From NCBI RefSeq assembly GCF_017355915.2, contig NZ_JAFEUV020000007.1:248001-312000 (forward strand): 64,000 nt of DNA, written 5' to 3'. The notes under the pieces are model-generated. The model was given only the letters and a program-made list of their open reading frames with translations. It searched no databases and was not told where the DNA came from. The stretch is from Telluribacter roseus (GTDB taxonomy: Bacteria; Bacteroidota; Bacteroidia; Cytophagales; Spirosomataceae). Below are positions 15,116-25,111 of the stretch, piece by piece (position 1 is the first letter of the stretch; every line of letters begins with the position of its first letter). A program made the translations under genes and the position numbers.

Positions 15116-17659
15116 ATGCGAATGCCACTGAACAGACACATTGTCTTCCTCTTTTGCCTGGTGATGGGCTGCGGGTTTTACTCACAGCCAGCCCGGGCGC
15201 AGCTTCTGGATTCCCCGCTGAAAGGCAAGTCCTTCAACAATATTACGCTGGAGTCCTCTCTTAAACCTTTCAAGAAGAATGATAAAACCTATATCCGGGA
15301 AGTAGCTAAGGAGATGTTTACCCAGTGGCATTCGCTGCTACGCCATACCGATACCGTTTCGGTGATGCTATGGACCAGCGATGGCTCCGAGATCCTGGAC
15401 TACAAGGGCACGCTCAGCCAACCACTTGAATGGGCCAAGTACCTGGGCAATCCCAACACGAAGCATGAGGTTGGATCTGGCCCCGAGGAGCTTTCGATCC
15501 ACGAGCGGGCTTACCTCTACATGGAAAATCCGCCCGCCTTCACCTACGGTGACCTTAAATTTATCATTCAGACTCTCAAAGAAGTAGGTAAGCAGGTAAC
15601 GGGGAAACCTGTTCTGGTGGGGGCTACCTTTGATCCCGGTCCGGAATTTGCCAAGTCAGAATTCAAATACAAAAAGCATCCGGAAATACTGGGTGGCAAC
15701 GCCATGGGACACAAAAGCTTCGTAAGCAGCTACTCGGTACTGAATACCGATAAAGAATCCTACGCTGGCTTTCCCAAGGGTATTCCTGCCAATACACCTT
15801 TCGGCACCTTTTTTGGCCGCCAGAGCCAGCACTTCCTCAATGATCTGGGCTTTGATTACATCTGGTTCAGCAACGGCTTCGGTTTTGGGGCCGAAGGCTG
15901 GTCGGCCACCGGGGCTACTTTTACCGGTAAAGAGTTTGAGCAGGAAAAACTGGCTGGTTTAACTACCAAAATCAACGAGTTCTGGAAGCTGTTCCGTAAG
16001 GAGTGCCCCCACTTCCAGATCCAGACCCGCGGTACCAACCTGTCAGTAGGGGCTGACCTGGCCCGTGATGCCGTGAACCTGAAACAGATTTACGAAGGCA
16101 AGTATAACATGCTGCCCCCGCCCAATTCTCCCTGGGCGGCGCTGGATGGTGATTTCGGCCTGGAAATGGTAGGCTATATGTCCCGCATGGCTGAGCTGCC
16201 CGACAACCGCTTCCTGTTCCGCTACTATACACACGACCCCTGGTGGCTCAACAGCCCCTGGCTGGACCGCTACGGACGCGAACCTCATGACATCTACCTG
16301 CCTATGTCAGTCAGCCGGATTGACGCCAAAGGTAGGATCGGCATCCCGACGCACCTGAACTTCCTGACCATCGACAACTCACTGGGTGAGATGCCTACAC
16401 AGGTACCCGACGAGGTTACCCCGCACATCCTGAAAGCCCGCTACGATGCTCCGACGGCTCCGGGGCCGCTCGTATGGGTGTATCCGTTTGACGAGTACCA
16501 CAAATGGGCGTACCAGTCCGAAGAGCGTTTGCAGGAGGTATACTACGGCGACTGGTATATCCGCCAGGCCATCAACAACGGTCTGCCCCTGAACACGGTT
16601 ATTTCTACCACTTCATTCCAATCGGTTATCAGCCAGACGCCGGACTACTTCAAAGAATCTACCTTGGTGACCATAGCGCCGGATGCGGGCTCATCGCTGG
16701 AAAAGGCGCTGATAAGCTTTGTTCAGAAAGGAGGCAAGCTTATTATTTTCGGACCTACCGACCATTCCAGCCCGGCTTTTCTGGACTTTCTGAATCTGAA
16801 AAACGAAGCTCCGCTCAATGGTGAGTTTAAGGTCAAGACCAACTATTCGACTGACCTAGTCGAAAAAGTATCCCCCAACGTCATCAACCACCGGCCTCTG
16901 TTCAGTGGAGGAGGCTTTCGCTCCATGCTCAAAAACCGGAACGACGCCGGTACCAAACTGCTGGTACAGGTAGAGCAGGGAGGTAAAAGTCGCGATGCCG
17001 TGTGGGTACGAACCCAACCGGACTGGCAGGGTGGAAAAGTGGCCTACCTGCGGGGTACCAACTCCAGCAGTTTTACGGGTGGCCGCCTGCTTACACCCGA
17101 TGATCCGGACCAATACTTCATCGGCCCGCTCCACCTGCGCTACGTCCTGCCGGAGTTCGGTATCAGCCATCTGGTAGAGAAGCAGGATCCTACCGTCAAG
17201 AATCCGGTACTTACCGTATCTCGCTCCAACAATGCGTTTATCTTCTCAGGGTACAATCCCAATAGTACCGTGAAGCAGCGCTTCCGCTTTCAGCAGGGTG
17301 CGCCGCTGCTCCTGGGCCTGGAGACCCGGCTGGACAAGGGACATTCTTCCTATACCATGCCTACCTCCTGGAATCGCGAGTGTCGGGTATTCGTAGAGCA
17401 GAATGAGGGTATCCTATCTTTTAAGGAACTTCACTCCGGTCAGAAGGACGTTACCAAGCGGTACCGGGTGGAGGGGTTGAAAAATGCTACGGTACGTATC
17501 TATCCCGAAGCGCATGTTACAGATCAGCAGTTCCGGGCTTATGTCAATGCTGACTACCCCTGGAAGACCGGAAGGATCTCTTTCAAGGAGGGGGACCAGA
17601 AACTGGGCAGGCATTACGTGGTGGAAAATATAACGGGAGATCTGGTCGTGTCGTGGTAA
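15116..17659 (+). CDS. Secreted 847-residue PUL protein of unknown family, possible glycoside hydrolase
   Basis: I do not recognise a named family. It begins with a signal peptide (about 1-29, ending ARAQ). Residues 30-470 contain FNNITLESSLKPFKK, a Trp- and Asp-rich stretch SVMLWTSDG, and VLVGATFDPGPEF, GFDYIWFSNGFGFG, MVGYMSR, YYTHDPWWLNSPWLDRYGREP and WVYPFDEYHKW. Regular spacing of aromatic and acidic residues at strand ends suggests a TIM-barrel hydrolase. Residues 500-600 (VTIAPDAGSSLEKALISFVQKGGKLIIFGPT) resemble the glutamine-amidotransferase-like domain found in GH42 beta-galactosidases and related enzymes. The remaining 200 residues look like beta-sandwich modules. Its position between SusD and a sulfatase, with two GH106-like genes downstream, makes a glycan-cleaving role likely (inference). 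Confidence 0.75.
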   Translation: MRMPLNRHIVFLFCLVMGCGFYSQPARAQLLDSPLKGKSFNNITLESSLKPFKKNDKTYIREVAKEMFTQWHSLLRHTDTVSVMLWTSDGSEILDYKGTLSQPLEWAKYLGNPNTKHEVGSGPEELSIHERAYLYMENPPAFTYGDLKFIIQTLKEVGKQVTGKPVLVGATFDPGPEFAKSEFKYKKHPEILGGNAMGHKSFVSSYSVLNTDKESYAGFPKGIPANTPFGTFFGRQSQHFLNDLGFDYIWFSNGFGFGAEGWSATGATFTGKEFEQEKLAGLTTKINEFWKLFRKECPHFQIQTRGTNLSVGADLARDAVNLKQIYEGKYNMLPPPNSPWAALDGDFGLEMVGYMSRMAELPDNRFLFRYYTHDPWWLNSPWLDRYGREPHDIYLPMSVSRIDAKGRIGIPTHLNFLTIDNSLGEMPTQVPDEVTPHILKARYDAPTAPGPLVWVYPFDEYHKWAYQSEERLQEVYYGDWYIRQAINNGLPLNTVISTTSFQSVISQTPDYFKESTLVTIAPDAGSSLEKALISFVQKGGKLIIFGPTDHSSPAFLDFLNLKNEAPLNGEFKVKTNYSTDLVEKVSPNVINHRPLFSGGGFRSMLKNRNDAGTKLLVQVEQGGKSRDAVWVRTQPDWQGGKVAYLRGTNSSSFTGGRLLTPDDPDQYFIGPLHLRYVLPEFGISHLVEKQDPTVKNPVLTVSRSNNAFIFSGYNPNSTVKQRFRFQQGAPLLLGLETRLDKGHSSYTMPTSWNRECRVFVEQNEGILSFKELHSGQKDVTKRYRVEGLKNATVRIYPEAHVTDQQFRAYVNADYPWKTGRISFKEGDQKLGRHYVVENITGDLVVSW

Positions 17660-17720
17660 GTTGAAAACAGACGGGGCGCTGATTCAATAGAGGTATAGTA
17701 AAAAACATAAAGAGAATACC

Positions 17721-19121
17721 ATGAAGAAGGCAGGCTTACTAACAACTATACTATGCGCAGCAGCGCTGCTGTACGGTTTTATGGCGACACCTGGTGAACC
17801 AGCTCCCAAGCGCCCCAACGTCCTGATCATCATGACAGATCAACAAACCAATGACTGTCTGAGTCTGATGGGGAATCCAAACCTTAAAACCCCCAACATG
17901 GATGCCCTGGCTAAAAGCGGTGTCTACTTTACCGAATCATATTGCAGTTCACCCGTATGCGGACCATCCCGGAGCAGTCTGCTTACCGGACGGATGCCCC
18001 ACGAAACGGGTGTGGTCTGGAACTCTACCCATATATCTGCTTCCACCCCTACCATCGGTACTATTTTTAGCAAAGCAGGCTACAATACCGCCTGGGCCGG
18101 AAAGTGGCACCTGCCCGAGGCGTACCCGGCTAAATCCGGTAAGGATTCTGTAAATGGATTCAAGGTGCTTCCCGTCCACCTGGCTAAGGAATCATGGGAA
18201 CTGGGCGAAGATACGGATCAACCCATTGCCGACGCGGCCGTAAAGTACCTGAAAGAATACAAGGATACCAGCCCTTTTATACTGGCGGTGTCTCTCCACA
18301 ACCCACATGATATATGCCACGTCCCCCGGCAGCCGGCTAACTACGCCAAAGCCTCCCAGATCAAAGACCCGCTACCTCCATTACCTGCTAATTTCAATCC
18401 TCCGTTGAAGGAACCCCAGTGGCTGGAGGAGAAGCGGCAGATGGATCATTACGGGGATGAACTGCTCCGAACCCAACACTATACAGAAGCCGACTGGCAG
18501 GCTTACCTCTACCACTACTACCGTTTTGCGGAGAAGGTGGATGGGGAGATTGGTAAGATCATGAGCGCTCTGCGCGAGCGGAAGCTGGATGAGAATACCA
18601 TTATCGTGTTCACCAGCGACCACGGTGACGGATCGGCGGCCCACAAATGGGCGGCCAAGCTGAGTCTGTACGAAGAAGCTGTTTCGGTACCTTTTGGCAT
18701 TAGCTGGAAAGGCCACATTCCCGCAGGACGTATTGATCGGAATCAACTCGTGTCTAATATCGATCTGGCACCTACCTTGTGCGACTATGCCGGCATCACC
18801 AATCACCCGGCCTTCACGGGTACCAGCCTACGGAAAGTACTGGAAAATCCGGATGCTACCCTGCGCAGCTACGTAGTGGTACAACTCGAAGATGACAAAG
18901 AAAATCAATCGCGCCACGCCCGTATGATCAGGGACCAGCGGTATAAGTACAATGTATACAACCAGGGAGCCAACAACGAGCAGCTGTTCGACCTGTGGAA
19001 CGATCCCGGTGAGACCAGGAACCTGGCCTACGAAACCAACTACCAACCGGTAAAGGAGCGGCTCAGAAAGAACCTGTCGCAGTGGAAATCATCCACCCGG
19101 GACACGCACGCGATTCCCTGA
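17721..19121 (+). CDS. Type I (formylglycine) sulfatase
   Basis: A 466-residue secreted sulfatase of the alkaline phosphatase superfamily (S1). The signal peptide is residues 1-27. The calcium site begins with IIMTDQQTND (Asp40, Gln41). The CxPSR signature is C80-G-P-S-R84 in PVCGPSRSSLLTGR; Cys80 would be converted to formylglycine by a maturase encoded outside this window. WAGKWHLP and the second metal site FTSDHGDG followed by HKWAAK complete the active site. It should remove sulfate esters from a glycan in the periplasm. It lies 61 bp after the 847-residue gene and 34 bp before the first GH106 gene, so the target is probably a sulfated, rhamnose-containing oligosaccharide (inference). Confidence 0.94.
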   Translation: MKKAGLLTTILCAAALLYGFMATPGEPAPKRPNVLIIMTDQQTNDCLSLMGNPNLKTPNMDALAKSGVYFTESYCSSPVCGPSRSSLLTGRMPHETGVVWNSTHISASTPTIGTIFSKAGYNTAWAGKWHLPEAYPAKSGKDSVNGFKVLPVHLAKESWELGEDTDQPIADAAVKYLKEYKDTSPFILAVSLHNPHDICHVPRQPANYAKASQIKDPLPPLPANFNPPLKEPQWLEEKRQMDHYGDELLRTQHYTEADWQAYLYHYYRFAEKVDGEIGKIMSALRERKLDENTIIVFTSDHGDGSAAHKWAAKLSLYEEAVSVPFGISWKGHIPAGRIDRNQLVSNIDLAPTLCDYAGITNHPAFTGTSLRKVLENPDATLRSYVVVQLEDDKENQSRHARMIRDQRYKYNVYNQGANNEQLFDLWNDPGETRNLAYETNYQPVKERLRKNLSQWKSSTRDTHAIP

Positions 19122-19155
19122 TAGTATTAGCAATGCATCCTAACCCTTACCTGAT

Positions 19156-22131
19156 ATGAAAATAGTTAACCCTACATCACCGATTTTCTCTTTCCTCATC
19201 TGCTGTTGGATACTGGGTTCTATATCCCTTTCTGGCTGGAGTCAAGACCTGAAAACCATGCAGGCTAGTTTTAAAGATCCCCAGGGTACCGCCCGCGCCA
19301 AAGTGTACTGGTGGTGGCTCAACGGCCATACCGATACCACCCTGTTAAAAGAAGAATTGCGGAGCATCAGGAACGCCGGGCTCGGTGGAGTAGATATTTT
19401 TGAGATCGGCTTCAGACACGATGGGCTGGTACCGGCGGGTCCAGCCTTTATGGGGGATGAATCGCTGAATACCATTACGATGGCTATCAGAGAAGCGATG
19501 AAGCTGGGCCTGGAAGTAGGCCTGAACCTGGCCAGCAGCTGGAACGCCGGTGGCAGCTGGGTCACGCCGGAGCATGCCGCCAAGTCACTTTACTTTTCTA
19601 AAATAGCAGTGGATAAACCGGGTCGTCAGGCTATCAAGGTACCTTTCCCGGACATTCCCCGCAAAGACGCGAAGGGCAACGAACTGCTGATCCAGTTCAG
19701 GCCGGACGGGAAGCCCGTGTACAGTCTGGAAGTGGCAGTTCTGGCCATTCCGGTTCAGTCAGGCAACTACCTGGATACCGCCCGCATCGTCAACGTCTCC
19801 CGCTACTTTGATCCCAAATCCGAAACACTGAACTGGCAGGTACCTATGGGTTCCTGGGAAATCCACCGCTACGTCTGCTCCAACTCCGGCGACCCGCTGC
19901 TGGTGCCCAGCCCTAACTCGAAGGGCCCAATCATTGACCATTTCGATTCCACGGCCACCCGCATGCACTTCATGTACTTCATCAACCGTCTGAAGCCGGT
20001 ACTGGGTGATTTTAGGAAAACCGCTTTAAAGAACCTGTACCTGGCCAGCTTCGAAGCCAAGAACGCGCTGTGGACACCTTCGCTCGCCCGGGAGTTCAAG
20101 CGGCTGAATGGCTACGAGGTGGACAAGTTTCTTCCCTATATCTTCAACAAGCAGGCTTTTGATCAGGCAACGACCGAACGCTTCCGGCAGGATCTGAACC
20201 TGACGATTTCCGAACTGATGATCAATAATCATTACCGGAAGGGAAGGGAAATTGCCAACAGCTACGGACTGAATCTGATCTCCGAATCGGGGGGGCCCGG
20301 TCCACCACTTCATAATGTACCCGTTGAGGCCATCAAAGCGCTGGGTTCGCTGGATGTGCCCCGGGGGGAGTTCTGGATCAACCACGCCCGGTTTGATGAT
20401 TCCAAAGACAGCATTGACCTGCTGATGCTGGTCAAGGAGATTGCGGCTGCATCTCATCTCTACCAGCGTAAGATCACCGAACTGGAAGCTTTCACCAGCT
20501 TCCAGAACTGGCAGGAGGGTCCCGGTGATATGCGTCCCATCGGCGACCGGGCATTCTGCGAAGGCATGAGCCGGGCAGTGATTCATGGGTTTACCCATAA
20601 CCCTACCCGGGCGGGTTTTCCAGGCAATGTATATGCCGCCGGTACCCATTTCAACGTCAAGACCACCTGGTGGCCCAAAGTAAAACCTTTTAACGACTAC
20701 CTGGCCCGGGTATCGTACCTCCTGCAGGAAACGGATTTTGTCGCGGATGTACTCTACTACTACGGCAACCGGGTACCCAACTTCGGTACGCCTAAAAACA
20801 CCCGCTTTGCCGTTGGCTCCGGATATGACTATGAAATCATCAATACCGAAAAACTGCTAAAAGATCTTACCGTCAAGGATGGACTACTCACCCTGCCGTA
20901 CGGGGTACAGTTCAAAGTACTGGCGCTGGACGAGATTATAGGCAATGACCCGGCGGTACTCCTCAAACTGGAAGAACTGGCTAAGGCCGGAGCCATCATA
21001 ACGGGTAACAAGCCGACGAAGGTTTGGGGACCCAGCAAGGCAGTAGCCGACCGCCTGTGGAGCGGATCGGGTCAATTTTCAGCCGATGCTCTAAAAAAAG
21101 GCAAGGTTTTTACCACTCCATCACTACAGATCCTGCAGGCACTGAACGTCAAACCCGATTTTGACTACCCCGACAAAGGCTCTGATCGACTGGACTATAT
21201 GGGAAAGAGCCAGCCGGTACTGGACTATATTCACCACCGGAAAGGAGATCTGGACTTTTACTTTATCCGAAATACCAGCGATAAAGCCATCTCCAGGTAC
21301 ATTTCCTTTCGACAGCTGGGCAAGGCACCAGAACTCTGGAATCCAGTAACGGGAGAGACTATTCCAATCAATATCTATAATCAGGCTGGTGATCAGGTAC
21401 AGGTACCCCTAACCTTCGGTCCCTACGGTTCTTACTTTGTAGTTTTCAACCGAAAGAGTACTGCGGGGCCAGGGTATAAAGCGATAGCCTCAGCCACATC
21501 GCATCCACCCCTGTTTACGTATACGCCGCAGGGGTTGGAGTTTATGGAGAATGGTACCTACGAATTGACGGGAGGCTCAAAGCCCCTGAAAGTAGAGAAT
21601 ACCATACAGGCTCAACCCATCATAGGGGCGTGGGATGTCCAGTTCACCAAAGGCTGGGGCGCCCCCGAAAAAGCAACTTTCCCGCAGCTTATCTCTTGGA
21701 CTCAATCACCTGATAAAGGCATAGCGCACTACTCCGGGTCCGGTGTGTACACCAAGACATTCAACTACACCAGGCCCGCCCATCAGACCGAACGGGTATA
21801 TCTGGATCTGGGTAAAGTAGGTAAGGTAGCCGACGTATGGCTCAATGGAAAACCTCTGGGAATTACCTGGGCCGCCCCGTACCGATACGATGTGACCGAT
21901 AGCATCAAACCGGGAGAGAATACGCTGCGGGTAGAGGTGATCAACACCTGGTCCAACCGGATCATTGGTGATATCAACGAAAAGGAGAACTATACCCAGA
22001 CCAACCTGAAAGTGCGGGGCTCGCGTGAGTTGCTGTGGTCGGAAACACCACTGGTAGAGTCAGGCCTTATGGGTCCCGTTACTATCCATACTGTTCAACC
22101 TGTTAAAATAACAGCTAATGGTAAGCTTTAA
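19156..22131 (+). CDS. GH106-like alpha-L-rhamnosidase, copy 1
   Basis: A 991-residue secreted enzyme resembling glycoside hydrolase family 106, which cleaves terminal alpha-L-rhamnose. The signal peptide covers about residues 1-29. The catalytic (beta/alpha)8 region starts with ARAKVYWWWLNGH and runs through GLGGVDIFEIGF, VGLNLASSWNAGGSWV, NLISESGGPG and the Glu-rich ITELEAFTSFQNW. DFVADVLYYYGNRVPN lies near residue 530. A C-terminal galactose-binding-like beta-sandwich contains RVYLDLGKVGKVADVWLNGK and VEVINTWSNRIIGD, the GH2/GH106-type sugar-binding module. Length equals the family norm. The next gene is a close homologue and overlaps its end by 14 bp. Confidence 0.88.
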   Translation: MKIVNPTSPIFSFLICCWILGSISLSGWSQDLKTMQASFKDPQGTARAKVYWWWLNGHTDTTLLKEELRSIRNAGLGGVDIFEIGFRHDGLVPAGPAFMGDESLNTITMAIREAMKLGLEVGLNLASSWNAGGSWVTPEHAAKSLYFSKIAVDKPGRQAIKVPFPDIPRKDAKGNELLIQFRPDGKPVYSLEVAVLAIPVQSGNYLDTARIVNVSRYFDPKSETLNWQVPMGSWEIHRYVCSNSGDPLLVPSPNSKGPIIDHFDSTATRMHFMYFINRLKPVLGDFRKTALKNLYLASFEAKNALWTPSLAREFKRLNGYEVDKFLPYIFNKQAFDQATTERFRQDLNLTISELMINNHYRKGREIANSYGLNLISESGGPGPPLHNVPVEAIKALGSLDVPRGEFWINHARFDDSKDSIDLLMLVKEIAAASHLYQRKITELEAFTSFQNWQEGPGDMRPIGDRAFCEGMSRAVIHGFTHNPTRAGFPGNVYAAGTHFNVKTTWWPKVKPFNDYLARVSYLLQETDFVADVLYYYGNRVPNFGTPKNTRFAVGSGYDYEIINTEKLLKDLTVKDGLLTLPYGVQFKVLALDEIIGNDPAVLLKLEELAKAGAIITGNKPTKVWGPSKAVADRLWSGSGQFSADALKKGKVFTTPSLQILQALNVKPDFDYPDKGSDRLDYMGKSQPVLDYIHHRKGDLDFYFIRNTSDKAISRYISFRQLGKAPELWNPVTGETIPINIYNQAGDQVQVPLTFGPYGSYFVVFNRKSTAGPGYKAIASATSHPPLFTYTPQGLEFMENGTYELTGGSKPLKVENTIQAQPIIGAWDVQFTKGWGAPEKATFPQLISWTQSPDKGIAHYSGSGVYTKTFNYTRPAHQTERVYLDLGKVGKVADVWLNGKPLGITWAAPYRYDVTDSIKPGENTLRVEVINTWSNRIIGDINEKENYTQTNLKVRGSRELLWSETPLVESGLMGPVTIHTVQPVKITANGKL

Positions 22132-25111
22132 CCAATATCTATCCTACGCTTCGAAGACACGACTAAACCGGTGGAAGATTCTCAGCCTCCTCACTATCAC
22201 GGTGGCTGCCCTGTTCTTTTCGTTCCGTAAGAGCAGTATACCAGTAGTTAGTCTGGAGGTCATACAAGCTGGTTTTAAAAATCCCCCGATCCAGGCACGC
22301 CCCAAGGTATACTGGTGGTGGCTCAATGGCTATGTAGATAAGGTGCGGCTGAAAGAAGAACTACTGGCTATCAAAAATGCCGGACTGGGTGGAGTCGATA
22401 TCTTCGAAATCGGGCTACCACCTGCCAGCGATCCCAATGGCATCATACCGGCGGGTCCGGCCTATATGGGGGATGAATCCCTGGATGTAATCGAAATGGC
22501 CATAAAGGAGGCCGGTAAACTAGACCTGGAAGTAGGGCTGAACCTGGCCAGTAGCTGGAATGCCGGAGGGAGTTGGGTGCAGCCCAAACACGCGGCCAAA
22601 ACCCTTTACTTCTCAAAAACGCCTCTGTCCGGAAATCAATCCGCTTCGTTAAAGCTGCCCTTCCCGACCATTACACCCGACCGGAACGGCAACCCGCGCC
22701 AGATCGAGTACGACGAAACCGGACGACCCGTATATAAGGAAGAGGTAGCGGTGATTGCAGTACCAGCCGGTGCCCGTCATCTGGCAGATACCTCGGCCAT
22801 AGTCAACGTGAGCAGGTACTTTGATCCTAAAACAGAAACACTCTCCTGGAAAGCACCCGCCGGCAACTGGGACGTGTACCGCTACGTCTGTTCCAACTCC
22901 GGTGAGCAGCTGATCCGCCCTACGCCTAACTCGCAGGGACCGATCATTGATCACTTTGATTCGACGGCCACCGAGATGCACCTTATGTACTTCATCAACC
23001 GCCTGCAGCCCCGCCTGGGCGATCTTGGCAAAAGTGCCCTGAAGTACCTGTACCTGGCCAGCTACGAAGCCAAGGAATTTACCTGGACCTCCTCGTTGCC
23101 CGCTACCTTTCGCCAGCTGCACGGCTACGACATTTATAAATTCCTGCCGGCCGTGTACACTCCGGAGGTATTTGCTCCCAAAACCTACGAAGGCTTCCAC
23201 TTCGACTTCACGAAGACATTTTCGGAGTTGATGATCAACAACCACTACCGGAAGTCGAATGAGATCTGCAACCGGTACGGCCTAAAAATCACTTCCGAAG
23301 CCGGTGGGCCGGGACACCTGCACCACATACCAGTCGAAACGCTTAAAGCGCTGGGGTCACTGGATATTCCCCGCGGCGAATTCTGGTACAACCGTACGTT
23401 TTTCGACAAAGACAGTATCGTGGATCTGATCTGGCTGGTGAAGGAGATTGCGGCGGCTTCGCATATCTACAAACGGGGTATGGTGGAAGAGGAAGCCTTC
23501 ACCAGCTACTGGGACTGGCAGGAAGGTCCCGCTGACCTGAAGACCATCGCTGATCGCGCCTTTTGCGAAGGAATGAACCGCCTGGTGATCCACGGCTTCA
23601 CCCACAACCCGACCGGCTTTGGCTACCCGGGCATCGCCTACTTTGCGGGTACCCACTACAACGACCGGCGCGCCTGGTGGCCTAAGATCAAACCGTTTAA
23701 CGAGTACCTGAGCCGGATCTCCTACATACTTCAGCAAACCGATTTTGTGGCGGATGTCCTCTACTACTACGGTGATAAGGTACCCAACCTGGTACCACCC
23801 AAGAACACGCGGTTTAGTGTCGGCCCTGGCTACGACTACGAAATTATAAATACCGAAGTACTCATTAAAAACCTGACGGTCGACAGGGGAGAACTGGTGC
23901 TGCCGGGTGTGGGTAGGTACAAGGTACTAACGCTGGGTAATGAATCCGAGATGAACCCCGAAGCCCTGGCTAAAATCAGGGAACTGGTCCGGCAGGGAGC
24001 TATCATAGTAGGTCAAAAACCAGCAGGTACGGCCGGCCTGAGCCAGCAGCCAGGGGCAAGTACCCGGCTGGCAGCTATTGCTGATCCCTTGTGGACGACA
24101 AAGCCATTCAATGGTAAGGCACGTGAAAAAGGAAAAATATACGCGGGCACCAGTCCACTGCTGGTACTGGAAAGCCTGCAGGTGGCTCCTGACTTCAGCT
24201 ATTCCGGCCAGAAAGAGGGTGCCCTGGACTACATCCATTACGCCAAAAATGGCAATGACTTCTACCTGATCCGCAACACCACCGACCAGTGGGTAACCAA
24301 AAGCTGCCTCTTCCGTCAAAAGGGTAAAGCCCCACAGCTCTGGGATCCGGTAACAGGCGAGGTAGCACCCGTATCTATTTACGAGCAGACCAGTACTCAA
24401 ACGGCCCTGCCTCTTACTCTTCCTCCGCATGGTACCTACTTTGTCGTATTCACCAACGAAAAGCCCCGAGCGCACTTCCAACCAGTGGCTGGCAGCGGTA
24501 CCGATATACCGATGATCCACTACACAAAAGATGGCTTTTACACCCTATCGAATAGGCCCACAGAGGTAAAAAAGGGTACCGCCATGCAGCGGGTGGAAGC
24601 GCTGTCGCCCCTTACCACCCTGACAGGCTCCTGGAACCTGACCTTTCCCAAAGGCTGGGGAGCACCCGAAAAGTCCACTTTTCCTACACTCATTTCCTGG
24701 ACGGAAGCACCTGAAAAAGGCATCCGGTACTTTTCGGGCATAGCGGCCTATGACAAGGCTTTTCAACTCAGTAAAATGGCTCAGGGTACACGTGTTTTTC
24801 TGGATCTGGGAGATATAGCCAAAGTCGCCGAAGTATGGGTGAACGGTAAGCCTATGGGTATCACCTGGTCGAAGCCCCACCGGTATGATATTACCGAAGC
24901 CGCCAGAGAAGGGGAGAACCAGCTGAAAGTAGAAGTAGCCAATACCTGGTCCAACCGCATGACGGGTGACGCGCTGACCGGAGAGAAATTTACTAATACC
25001 AACATCGTAAAAGCCAACAAAAACCTGACCCCCTGGGGAGAAGTACCTCTTAAAAAATCGGGGCTACTCGGCCCCGTTACCCTCTGGACCGTTAAACCCA
25101 CAAAACCATGA
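22118..25111 (+). CDS. GH106-like alpha-L-rhamnosidase, copy 2 (tandem paralogue)
   Basis: A 997-residue paralogue of the preceding gene, collinear with it over its whole length. Shared blocks include KVYWWWLNGY, GLGGVDIFEIGLP, VGLNLASSWNAGGSWV, PIIDHFDSTAT, MINNHYRKS, VEEEAFTSYWDWQEGP, DFVADVLYYYGDKVPN and the C-terminal VFLDLGDIAKVAEVWVNGK module. The N-terminus has a hydrophobic segment (about residues 20-38) after a basic start, so it may be a lipid-free signal anchor rather than a cleaved signal. Differences cluster in the loops, so the two enzymes may cleave different rhamnosyl linkages (inference). The start codon lies inside the upstream gene, consistent with translational coupling. 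Confidence 0.87.
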   Translation: MVSFNQYLSYASKTRLNRWKILSLLTITVAALFFSFRKSSIPVVSLEVIQAGFKNPPIQARPKVYWWWLNGYVDKVRLKEELLAIKNAGLGGVDIFEIGLPPASDPNGIIPAGPAYMGDESLDVIEMAIKEAGKLDLEVGLNLASSWNAGGSWVQPKHAAKTLYFSKTPLSGNQSASLKLPFPTITPDRNGNPRQIEYDETGRPVYKEEVAVIAVPAGARHLADTSAIVNVSRYFDPKTETLSWKAPAGNWDVYRYVCSNSGEQLIRPTPNSQGPIIDHFDSTATEMHLMYFINRLQPRLGDLGKSALKYLYLASYEAKEFTWTSSLPATFRQLHGYDIYKFLPAVYTPEVFAPKTYEGFHFDFTKTFSELMINNHYRKSNEICNRYGLKITSEAGGPGHLHHIPVETLKALGSLDIPRGEFWYNRTFFDKDSIVDLIWLVKEIAAASHIYKRGMVEEEAFTSYWDWQEGPADLKTIADRAFCEGMNRLVIHGFTHNPTGFGYPGIAYFAGTHYNDRRAWWPKIKPFNEYLSRISYILQQTDFVADVLYYYGDKVPNLVPPKNTRFSVGPGYDYEIINTEVLIKNLTVDRGELVLPGVGRYKVLTLGNESEMNPEALAKIRELVRQGAIIVGQKPAGTAGLSQQPGASTRLAAIADPLWTTKPFNGKAREKGKIYAGTSPLLVLESLQVAPDFSYSGQKEGALDYIHYAKNGNDFYLIRNTTDQWVTKSCLFRQKGKAPQLWDPVTGEVAPVSIYEQTSTQTALPLTLPPHGTYFVVFTNEKPRAHFQPVAGSGTDIPMIHYTKDGFYTLSNRPTEVKKGTAMQRVEALSPLTTLTGSWNLTFPKGWGAPEKSTFPTLISWTEAPEKGIRYFSGIAAYDKAFQLSKMAQGTRVFLDLGDIAKVAEVWVNGKPMGITWSKPHRYDITEAAREGENQLKVEVANTWSNRMTGDALTGEKFTNTNIVKANKNLTPWGEVPLKKSGLLGPVTLWTVKPTKP

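Noticed and set aside
20026-20649. A 207-residue antisense frame in the first GH106 gene, with similar ones at 22649-23245 and 23927-24520 in the second
   Set aside because: They occur at matching places in paralogous genes because the sense sequences are similar. No start signal or domain is visible.
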